From Burkholderiales bacterium (GTDB lineage Bacteria > Pseudomonadota > Gammaproteobacteria > Burkholderiales > JAEUOS01): DNA of 7,094 nucleotides. The stretch is from positions 1 through 7,094 of the forward strand of contig CANGUJ010000204.1 in assembly GCA_947456845.1 (NCBI GenBank). Reading direction: 5' to 3'. Shown here piece by piece: positions 1-4,822 of this stretch. Positions within the stretch are counted from its first letter, which is position 1, and every line of letters begins with the position of its first letter. Below the pieces are notes generated by a model. It had not been told where the DNA came from. It saw only the letters and a list, made by a program, of their open reading frames with translations, and did not search any database. The position numbers and the translations under genes are program-made.

Positions 1-1071
1 CTGCCCTTCCGAGAGGAGCAGCGTGGCTGGCAGGCGGTCGAGTTCGGCGCCCAGCATCTGGCGGTCGAGGAACGGCGTGCCGACTTCGACGAGTTCCATG
101 CCCATTTCCGCGGAGAGAAAGCGGGCCAGCGGCAGTTCAAGCTGGGAGTCGGGCAGAAAGCTGATGCGCTTGCCCGCGAGGCGCGGACGATAGCGCGCCA
201 GGCTGGCCCTGGCGCGCTCGATCAGCGGTGCGGTCACGGTGTCGAACAGGTCATCCGGCACGCCCCACACGTCGGCCCCGGCGCGCAACCAGTCGCGCGT
301 GCCCTCAGCTCCGAGCGGATAAGGCGCTGCGATGAGCCGCGCGCCACGTGCTTCGAGGGCGCGCACGGTTTCGCCGTTGAACGGCTGCGCCGCGAGCAAC
401 AGGGTGCCAGGACCGACCGAGGGCAACTGCGCGGCGCGGCGTGCCGGAAAGAACGACACCGGCCCAATGCCGAGGGCATCGAAGACGCGCCGAAACTGAT
501 CTTCGACCACGTCGGCCAGGCAACCCACCACCAGCAATTGGCGCGTCGTCGCCGCGGGCATGTGCGGGACCATTGACAGCAGCGCGTTGTCCTCGCCCTG
601 CGTGAATGTGGTCTCGATCCCCGAGCCAGAATAGTTGAGGACCCGGACATGCGGCAAAAGACGGCGGTTCAGGCGCTCCGCCGCCAGGCCCAGGTCAAGC
701 TTGATCACTTCCGACGGGCAGGAGCCCACCAGGAAGAGTGTGCGTATCTCCGGGCGCCGCTCCAGCAGGCTGGTGCATACCTTGTCGAGCTCCTCGTTAG
801 CGTCGGCCATCCCTGCCAGGTCGCGGTCGGTGAGGATCGCGGTACCGAAGCGCGGCTCGGCGAAGATCATCACGCCGGCAGCGGACTGCACCAAGTGGGC
901 GCAGGTACGGGAACCCACCACCAGGAAAAACGCGTCCTGCATCTTGCGGTGCAGCCAGACAATGCCGGTCAGGCCGCAGAACACCTCGCGCTGGCCGCGC
1001 TCGCGCAGGACCTTGATTTCGCGCGCGGTAGGCATGGCGGCCTTGGGCGGTAATGCGCTCATGTCGGTCAT
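1..1071 (-). CDS. bchN: Light-independent protochlorophyllide reductase subunit N (BchN), C-terminus off the left edge
   Basis: BchN pairs with BchB to form the catalytic NB component of dark-operative protochlorophyllide reductase. This component receives electrons from the BchL iron protein and reduces ring D of protochlorophyllide to chlorophyllide; the system resembles nitrogenase. The reading frame is open without a stop from the ATG to the window edge, giving 357 residues of a family usually near 420-430, so roughly the last 70 are missing. Cys32, Cys57 and Cys118 have the spacing (25 and 61 residues) of the three BchN ligands of the NB-cluster [4Fe-4S]. They lie in the contexts REVFCGLTGI, GSRTCAHLVQ and VGSCPSEVIK. 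The motif LNYSGSGIETTFTQGED, at about 142-160, is also typical. The start codon overlaps the bchF stop as ATGA, which implies translational coupling in a bchF-bchN operon. That operon probably continues to bchB beyond the left edge, although this is inferred from synteny. Confidence 0.97.
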   Translation of the reverse strand, partial: MTDMSALPPKAAMPTAREIKVLRERGQREVFCGLTGIVWLHRKMQDAFFLVVGSRTCAHLVQSAAGVMIFAEPRFGTAILTDRDLAGMADANEELDKVCTSLLERRPEIRTLFLVGSCPSEVIKLDLGLAAERLNRRLLPHVRVLNYSGSGIETTFTQGEDNALLSMVPHMPAATTRQLLVVGCLADVVEDQFRRVFDALGIGPVSFFPARRAAQLPSVGPGTLLLAAQPFNGETVRALEARGARLIAAPYPLGAEGTRDWLRAGADVWGVPDDLFDTVTAPLIERARASLARYRPRLAGKRISFLPDSQLELPLARFLSAEMGMELVEVGTPFLDRQMLGAELDRLPATLLLSEGQ

Positions 1072-1589
1072 TCGGCATACCCCAGTGGCGCACCGGCCGG
1101 CGGCGGCCGCGCCGACGCTTGGTCGAGCCTCGCCACGCGCAGCTTGTAGACGAATTGCGCGGCATTGACCACGTAGGCGGCATAAGCGGCCAAGGCGAGC
1201 AGCATTTGCTCCCGGGCGGCGAGCGAGCCGCTCACCAGTGCGCCGAGATAGGCGGTATGCAACGCGATGACCAGCATGCTCACCATGTCCTCCCAGAAGA
1301 AAGGGCGGGCAAACAGGTAGCAGCCGAACACATCCTTTTCCCAGATCGCGCCGGTCACCATGATGGTGTAGAGCAACAGCGTCTTGATGAGGATGGAGAC
1401 GGTGGCCGCCGCATAGCCCTCGCCGGTCATCAGGCAACGCACGACCAGAACCGCGCTCACGGCGAACACCAGGAACTGCACCGGCGCGAGGATGCCCTGT
1501 ACCAGGGTCCAGCGGGACCGGTCGCGACGCTGCCTCTCTTCCACTGTATAAAGCGGTTGACGCGTCGTCTTCAAATGCACCGATTCCAT
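1068..1589 (-). CDS. bchF: 3-vinyl bacteriochlorophyllide hydratase BchF
   Basis: BchF adds water to the C3-vinyl group of (bacterio)chlorophyllide, giving the 3-hydroxyethyl intermediate that BchC oxidises to the acetyl group of bacteriochlorophyll a. The 173-residue length fits the family. Family signatures visible are SRWTLVQGILAPVQFLVF (about 25-42) and GAIWEKDVFGCYLFA followed by RPFFWEDMVSMLVIALHTAY (80-114). About four hydrophobic segments, near 30-52, 62-82, 100-122 and 128-147, indicate an integral membrane protein of the cytoplasmic membrane. The tail after residue 155 is Pro/Ala-rich and probably disordered. The ATG at 1589 is preceded by AGG about 7 nt upstream, in the context AAGGTCAGGCAAATCG. 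It is the first gene of the minus-strand operon, with a promoter-like sequence about 30-60 nt upstream, and bchN overlaps its stop codon by 4 nt. Confidence 0.96.
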   Translation of the reverse strand: MESVHLKTTRQPLYTVEERQRRDRSRWTLVQGILAPVQFLVFAVSAVLVVRCLMTGEGYAAATVSILIKTLLLYTIMVTGAIWEKDVFGCYLFARPFFWEDMVSMLVIALHTAYLGALVSGSLAAREQMLLALAAYAAYVVNAAQFVYKLRVARLDQASARPPPAGAPLGYAE

Positions 1590-1624
1590 CGATTTGCCTG
1601 ACCTTGAGTGCTGGTTTGAGAAGC

Positions 1625-1653
1625 AATGTAGACCGCTTCAAATCGAATGTCAA
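1625..1653 (-). promoter_or_regulatory. Predicted sigma70-type promoter of bchF
   Basis: On the minus strand a perfect -35 TTGACA (1653-1648) is followed after exactly 17 nt by TACATT (1630-1625), which matches the -10 consensus at four of six positions. Transcription would start near 1618, giving a leader of about 30 nt before the bchF ATG. The -35 lies inside a PpsR-like box (1648-1665), so a bound repressor would exclude RNA polymerase. The start site is inferred and not mapped. Confidence 0.6.
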
Positions 1654-1665
1654 CATAAGTTGACG
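1648..1665. promoter_or_regulatory. PpsR/CrtJ-type operator in the bchF-aerR control region
   Basis: TGTCAACATAAGTTGACG is TGTC-N10-GACG, one base from the PpsR/CrtJ consensus TGTC-N10-GACA (TGT-N12-ACA). Its core is a perfect inverted repeat, GTCAAC-ATAA-GTTGAC (1649-1664). It covers the -35 boxes of both divergent promoters, which fits repression of both operons by the ppsR product encoded 1.5 kb away. Binding is inferred from the motif only. Confidence 0.6.
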
Positions 1666-1688
1666 TATCGAAATAATTACACTACATT
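1660..1688 (+). promoter_or_regulatory. Predicted divergent promoter of aerR
   Basis: TTGACG (1660-1665), 17 nt, then TACATT (1683-1688). It is the mirror image of the bchF promoter about an axis at 1656.5. Transcription would start near 1695, leaving a leader of about 170 nt before the aerR ATG at 1868. Its -35 also lies inside the PpsR-like box. A second, weaker plus-strand candidate lies just downstream (1699-1727). Confidence 0.5.
1664..1681. promoter_or_regulatory. Possible second PpsR-like box, adjacent
   Basis: Read on the minus strand this is TGT-N12-ACG (plus strand CGT at 1664-1666 and ACA at 1679-1681), the same one-mismatch version of the consensus as the neighbouring box. It overlaps that box by 2 bp and fills the spacer of the aerR promoter. 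PpsR/CrtJ usually binds paired sites cooperatively, so a second site is plausible. The internal symmetry here is much poorer than in the first box. Confidence 0.3.
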
Positions 1689-1698
1689 GCGTCGCAAC

Positions 1699-1727
1699 TT
1701 GACAAAACTTGGAGCCTCGGTTTACAT
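1699..1727 (+). promoter_or_regulatory. Alternative downstream promoter candidate for aerR
   Basis: A perfect -35 hexamer TTGACA (1699-1704) is followed after 17 nt by TTACAT (1722-1727). That hexamer matches the -10 consensus only at positions 1, 5 and 6 and lacks the important A at position 2. It could serve as a second, unmirrored aerR promoter outside the main operator. The support is weak. Confidence 0.25.
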
Positions 1728-1827
1728 CCGTCACGCACGCAAAGTCCCTGCCCGAGCCCAGCAATCCGCCAGAAGTCACGAAAAGCGGCCTGAACCCAGA
1801 CACGGCAACAAGCGCGATTCCCGGTAG

Positions 1828-1852
1828 GCGTCATCCGCCGGGCCCGTGACGC
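1828..1852 (+). promoter_or_regulatory. Inverted repeat abutting the aerR ribosome binding site
   Basis: GCGTCA (1828-1833) and TGACGC (1847-1852) are perfect complements around a 13-nt GC-rich loop. The 3' arm ends 2 nt before the GAGGAG Shine-Dalgarno sequence (1855-1860) that serves the ATG at 1868. In RNA this would be a small hairpin next to the ribosome landing site; in DNA it could be a protein-binding dyad. No function is demonstrated. Confidence 0.35.
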
Positions 1853-1867
1853 ATGAGGAGTATGGGA

Positions 1868-2791
1868 ATGGCCGAATACAACAGAGACGCCGTGGCGGAA
1901 AGGAATCCCGCCACAACGCCGGGTCAGCGAGACGACAAAGGTCGCGCCGCATCCGCGGATTTGCAGGCGCAGGAAAGATACGACGCTGACCAGGATGCGG
2001 CCGCCGAGCATCTCTCGCAGCTTGTCCGCACCATCGAGACCGAAATCATTCCGCGCCTGATGCTCGCGCACCGTGCCGATGCCGACGCCCGGCTCGTTGC
2101 CTGCGGAACGCCGGCTGCGGGCCTTGCGCCCGACGTGGGCGAATTCACCGTCCTGCTGCTGGCCCCGGACAGCGCTGGGTGCGAGAACTACGTGCGCTCC
2201 CTCTGTGATGCGGGATACGCCCTCGACGAGATCTACCTCAACCTGATGGCGCCCGCCGCTCGTCGCCTCGGCGTGATGTGGGAGGAAGACACCTGCAGCT
2301 TCAGCGAAGTCACCGTGGGGCTCTCACGCCTGCACCGCCGCGTGCTCGAACTCGGTCCGGCCTTCCATAGCGGCCGCGGCACCTTCCAGCCGGGCAAGCG
2401 CGCCCTGCTGGTGGCCGCACCCGGCGAGCAGCACACATTCGGCCTTTTCCTGGTCACCGAATTCTTCCGCCGCGAGGGATGGGAAGTGTGGGGCGAACCG
2501 ATCCGGACCGTTCCCGACCTCGCAGAGGCCGTGCGGGGCAACTGGTTCGAACTGGTGGGCCTGTCCGCAGGCAGCGCGCAAAGGCTGGAGGATGTGCGTT
2601 CCGCGGTCAGCGCGGTCCGCAAGGCTTCGCTCAACGGTTCCGTCGCGGTCATGGTGGGCGGTCCGCTGTTTCTGCTCAATCCCGGTTTCGCCGACGCCGT
2701 AGGGGCCGATGGCGTGGGCATGGACGCGCAGGACGCCCTGGCCCAGGCGGAGCGCCTCATCCGGCTCGAGGGAATTCGGCCGTCTACCTGA
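1868..2791 (+). CDS. aerR: AerR/PpaA-type cobalamin-binding antirepressor
   Basis: AerR (PpaA) proteins bind B12 and act on PpsR/CrtJ to modulate photosystem gene expression in response to light and oxygen. I start it at the ATG at 1868 because GAGGAG (1855-1860) lies 7 nt upstream; the in-frame ATGs at 1853 and 1862 lie before or directly on that ribosome site. This gives 307 residues. Residues 1 to about 45 are polar and low in hydrophobics, probably disordered. From about 45 to 165 there is an alpha-helical SCHIC-like half that includes LGVMWEEDTCSFSEVTVGLSRL (split here as one motif near 134-155). From about 178 comes a B12-binding Rossmann half with GEQHTFG, whose His189 is the expected lower-ligand histidine of the xxHxxG motif. 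VGLSAGS (230-236) and MVGGP (262-266) follow. It lies upstream of ppsR in the same orientation, as aerR does for crtJ in Rhodobacter capsulatus, and is divergent from bchF. The 307-residue length looks longer than the Rhodobacter homologues as I recall them. Confidence 0.9.
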   Translation: MAEYNRDAVAERNPATTPGQRDDKGRAASADLQAQERYDADQDAAAEHLSQLVRTIETEIIPRLMLAHRADADARLVACGTPAAGLAPDVGEFTVLLLAPDSAGCENYVRSLCDAGYALDEIYLNLMAPAARRLGVMWEEDTCSFSEVTVGLSRLHRRVLELGPAFHSGRGTFQPGKRALLVAAPGEQHTFGLFLVTEFFRREGWEVWGEPIRTVPDLAEAVRGNWFELVGLSAGSAQRLEDVRSAVSAVRKASLNGSVAVMVGGPLFLLNPGFADAVGADGVGMDAQDALAQAERLIRLEGIRPST

Positions 2792-2805
2792 TGCTTCCGA
2801 ATGAC

Positions 2806-2821
2806 CCGCCTTGTATGGCGG
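2806..2821 (+). terminator. Small GC hairpin just after aerR, weak terminator candidate
   Basis: CCGCC (2806-2810), loop TTGTAT, GGCGG (2817-2821), beginning 14 nt after the aerR stop codon. The stem is only 5 bp and no T-run follows, so it does not look like a strong intrinsic terminator. It may attenuate read-through into ppsR or simply protect the 3' end. Confidence 0.22.
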
Positions 2822-2918
2822 ACACCCACGAGCTCGAACGGAATATCCATGATGAGCGACATGAGATTGACCCCGTCAGGACCCAGACCGCAACCAATAC
2901 GTATAACTAGAAACCAAT

Positions 2919-2959
2919 TGTCTGATAAATTGACACTCTTGACTGTAATGCAATTGAAT
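2919..2959 (+). promoter_or_regulatory. Candidate ppsR promoter with overlapping PpsR-like box
   Basis: TGTC-TGATAAATT-GACA (2919-2935) has both perfect half-sites of the PpsR consensus, but the spacing is TGT-N11-ACA, one base short of the usual 12. Its right half is part of TTGACA (2930-2935), a perfect -35 hexamer. A possible -10, TTGAAT (2954-2959), lies 18 nt further on and matches at four of six positions. A start near 2966 would give a leader of about 170 nt. This suggests autoregulation, but the spacing departure and weak -10 keep the call tentative. Confidence 0.38.
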
Positions 2960-2980
2960 CAATGTCGGTCAGTATTGCCT

Positions 2981-3010
2981 GGTAATTGTCGGTAGTTGCC
3001 GGTAGTTGAT
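2981..3010 (+). repeat. Three tandem 10-bp repeats, GGTARTTGNN
   Basis: GGTAATTGTC, GGTAGTTGCC and GGTAGTTGAT follow one another without a gap, sharing GGTA(A/G)TTG at an exact 10-bp period, about one helical turn. A degenerate fourth copy, AGTATTGCCT, precedes them at 2971-2980. They lie between the candidate ppsR promoter and the gene. Same-face binding of a regulator is possible, but so is chance slippage; I recognise no known operator. Confidence 0.6.
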
Positions 3011-3014
3011 CAGG

Positions 3015-3069
3015 GAGCGTCGAAAGCGGTGACAGGCGGCGATCCCTGGCAGTGATTCTGGCGACGCTC
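3015..3069 (+). promoter_or_regulatory. Inverted repeat in the ppsR leader
   Basis: GAGCGTCG (3015-3022) and CGACGCTC (3062-3069) are perfect 8-bp complements separated by 39 nt. Inside, CAGG (3033-3036) can pair with CCTG (3045-3048). In the leader RNA this could make a two-tier stem ending about 67 nt before the GTG start. It does not match any riboswitch I know and has no T-run to make it a terminator. Confidence 0.35.
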
Positions 3070-3136
3070 GTCAATCTCGAACCCAACCATTACGTTCCGG
3101 TCACGGAGCAATAACGCCCTCTCTTGAAAGCACGCT

Positions 3137-4564
3137 GTGAAGCCCTTTGATGCCCCGGAAGAGTCTTTCGGTAATCTGGACGCGCAAACCGCCGCGCAGC
3201 TCATAGCGACCACATCCGACCTGGTGCTGATCCTCGACGATGCCGGCGTGATCCGCGACATGGCCATCGGCAGCGAGGACCTCTCCAAGGAAGGTTACTC
3301 GGGCTGGCTCGGGCAATCCTGGGTGGAGACCGTCACGCTCGACAGTCGTCCCAAGGTCCAGGCCTTGCTGAGCAGCGCCGCCAGTGGCGCCGGCGCGGCG
3401 CGCTGGCGCCACCTCAACCACACCTCCAGCCAGGGCGGCAATGTGCCGCTGCTGTTCTCGGCGATCCGCCTGGAAAAGAAAAAGCGCGTGATCGCCGTCG
3501 GGCGTGACCTGCGCCAGGTGGCGGCGCTGCAGCAGCGGCTGGTCGATGCCCAGCAGGCGATGGAGCGCGACTACTGGCACCTGCGCCAGGCCGAAACCCG
3601 CTACCGGCATCTGTTCCAGATGGTTCCCGACGCGGTCCTGATCGTCGACGCCTATAGCCAGAAAGTGATCGAGGCCAACGCCTGCGCCACCCGCCTGTTC
3701 GGCCGCGACGCGGATGAAGTGGTCGGGCGCTTCATCACCGACGCCTTCACCGAATCCGGCGCCCGGGCGATCCAGGCCTTGATGGCCGGTGTGCGCGCCT
3801 CCGGCCAGCCTGATGAAGTGCGCGCCGATACCGCCATCGACGGCAAGAACGTGCTGGTCGCCGCATCGATGTTCCGCCAGGAGAATTCTTCGCTGTTCCT
3901 GTTGCGCGTGGCCAGCGCGTCGGCGGCGCCGCCTGCGGGCGGTGCGCAGGAACGCTCGCCGCGCGACCTCCTCATCGAGGCGGTCGAGCGCATGCCGGAC
4001 GGCTTCGTCGTCACCGACAACGAAGGGTTGATTCTGGCCGCCAATTCGGCATTCCTTGATCTGGCCCAGGTCGCCTCCGAAGACTGGATGCGCGGCGAAT
4101 CCCTGGAACGCTGGCTCGGCCGCTCCGGGGTCGACCTGAGCGTGCTGGTGGCCAATCTGAGGCAGCATGGTTCGGTGCGCCTGTTCGCCACCAACGTACG
4201 TGGCGACCAGGGCCTTTCGACCGACGTCGAGATTTCCGCCGTGGCGGTGCCGCACGGCAAGCAGCCCTGCTTCGGATTCACCATCCGCAACGTCGGTCGG
4301 CGCCTGAGCATGAGCCCGCGCACCCCGCGCGAATCGCCCCGGTCGGTTGAGCAACTGGCCGACCTGGTGGGCCGGGTACCGCTCAAGGATCTGGTGCAGG
4401 AATCCACCGACCTGATCGAAAAACTTTGCATCGAGGCGGCGCTCGAACTCACGCGCGACAACCGCGCGTCCGCCGCCGAAATGCTGGGTCTGTCGCGGCA
4501 GAGTCTGTATGTCAAGTTGCGCCGGTACGGCCTGGGCGATCTGGCGACCGACGACAAACCCTAG
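3137..4564 (+). CDS. ppsR: PpsR/CrtJ transcriptional repressor of photosynthesis genes
   Basis: PpsR is a redox- and light-responsive repressor, in some species also an activator, of bacteriochlorophyll, carotenoid and light-harvesting genes, binding TGT-N12-ACA. The 475 residues show the family layout: an N-terminal PAS-like domain at about 14-120 (TTSDLVLILDDAGVIRDMA), a charged heptad-like linker helix at 125-160, PAS1 at about 155-258 (FQMVPDAVLIVDAYSQKVIE), PAS2 at about 276-388 (VERMPDGFVVTDNEGLILAA) and a Fis-type helix-turn-helix at about 428-465 ending ASAAEMLGLSRQSLYVKLRR. Cys431 in EKLCIEAALELT corresponds to the redox cysteine of the CrtJ/PpsR DNA-binding domain. The other cysteines are Cys183 and Cys378. 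The start is a GTG with only a weak GAAAG (3126-3130) upstream. It is chosen because an in-frame TGA lies at 3125-3127 and the family homology begins immediately (APEESFGNLDAQTA). GTG plus a poor ribosome site suggests low expression, which suits a repressor. Confidence 0.97.
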   Translation: MKPFDAPEESFGNLDAQTAAQLIATTSDLVLILDDAGVIRDMAIGSEDLSKEGYSGWLGQSWVETVTLDSRPKVQALLSSAASGAGAARWRHLNHTSSQGGNVPLLFSAIRLEKKKRVIAVGRDLRQVAALQQRLVDAQQAMERDYWHLRQAETRYRHLFQMVPDAVLIVDAYSQKVIEANACATRLFGRDADEVVGRFITDAFTESGARAIQALMAGVRASGQPDEVRADTAIDGKNVLVAASMFRQENSSLFLLRVASASAAPPAGGAQERSPRDLLIEAVERMPDGFVVTDNEGLILAANSAFLDLAQVASEDWMRGESLERWLGRSGVDLSVLVANLRQHGSVRLFATNVRGDQGLSTDVEISAVAVPHGKQPCFGFTIRNVGRRLSMSPRTPRESPRSVEQLADLVGRVPLKDLVQESTDLIEKLCIEAALELTRDNRASAAEMLGLSRQSLYVKLRRYGLGDLATDDKP

Positions 4565-4573
4565 AGCTAGAGG

Positions 4574-4599
4574 TCCGGCGCTGCGCTGCATCGGCCGGA
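4574..4599 (+). terminator. Inverted repeat after ppsR, weak terminator candidate
   Basis: TCCGGC (4574-4579) and GCCGGA (4594-4599) form a 6-bp GC-rich stem with a 14-nt loop, starting 9 nt after the ppsR stop. There is no T-run after it, so intrinsic termination is uncertain. The rest of 4600-4740 is GC-rich and shows no gene or clear signal. Confidence 0.25.
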
Positions 4600-4751
4600 T
4601 GCTGCCGCAACCACAGATCAAGCCGGTCCGAAGCAGCCGAGGGCCAGCAAGGCGCATCATCTTGCCGGCGTAGTCTTGCGGTCGGGCAACATCAATCTTG
4701 GGGCATTCCCGGCACCCGGATCGACGGTGTGAACGGCGGCATCGAAGGTAG

Positions 4752-4792
4752 TGTAAATTTTAATTGACGTTCATATGCGTCAAGTGTAATTT
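4752..4792 (+). promoter_or_regulatory. Candidate bchG promoter with PpsR-like box and palindrome
   Basis: TGTAAATTTTAATTGACG (4752-4769) is TGT-N12-ACG, the same one-mismatch PpsR box as in the bchF-aerR region. Its right end overlaps TTGACG (4764-4769), a -35-like hexamer. Possible -10 elements are TGTAAT (4785-4790; five of six matches, but a short 15-nt spacer) or TAATTT (4787-4792; 17-nt spacer, three of six). TTGACG also forms a perfect inverted repeat with CGTCAA (4778-4783). Transcription would begin near 4797, about 25 nt before bchG, driving bchG-bch2-bchP. The exact -10 is undecided. Confidence 0.45.
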
Positions 4793-4822
4793 CGCCTCAT
4801 TGCCACACCATGCAGGCGCTCC

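Larger units (their letters stand above)
2792..3136. other. Gene-free 345-bp gap between aerR and ppsR, with AT-rich regulatory island
   Basis: No credible gene is seen here; the short open frames lack family features and a good ribosome site. The first 100 bases keep the GC-rich character of the region. From about 2890 to 3010 the composition turns AT-rich, with a TTGACA hexamer, a TGT-N11-ACA box and tandem GGTA(A/G)TTG repeats. From about 3011 to 3136 it is GC-richer, with an inverted repeat. The length and content suggest that ppsR has its own promoter and a leader of more than 150 nt, besides any read-through from aerR. Confidence 0.6.

Noticed and set aside
1649..1664. Possible FNR site in the central palindrome
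   Set aside because: FNR sites read TTGAT-N4-ATCAA with the TTGAT arm on the left. Here the arms are reversed (GTCAAC on the left, GTTGAC on the right), so the fit to FNR is wrong while the fit to PpsR is good.
1594..1827. 77-codon plus-strand frame in the bchF-aerR gap
   Set aside because: It crosses both divergent promoters and the operator, and its composition is not protein-like for this genome.
2801..2995. 64-codon plus-strand frame in the aerR-ppsR gap
   Set aside because: It runs through the AT-rich promoter-like island, has no good ribosome binding site, and shows no family resemblance.
3101..4660. 519-codon open frame on the minus strand covering all of ppsR
   Set aside because: The plus strand encodes an unmistakable PpsR over the same bases. 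Long antisense frames are common in GC-rich DNA, and this translation shows low-complexity His/Gln/Ala-rich sequence with no family features.
4426..4767. 113-codon plus-strand frame spanning the ppsR end and the following gap
   Set aside because: Its first part is out of frame over the PpsR helix-turn-helix, it has no ribosome site, and its end overlaps the bchG promoter island.
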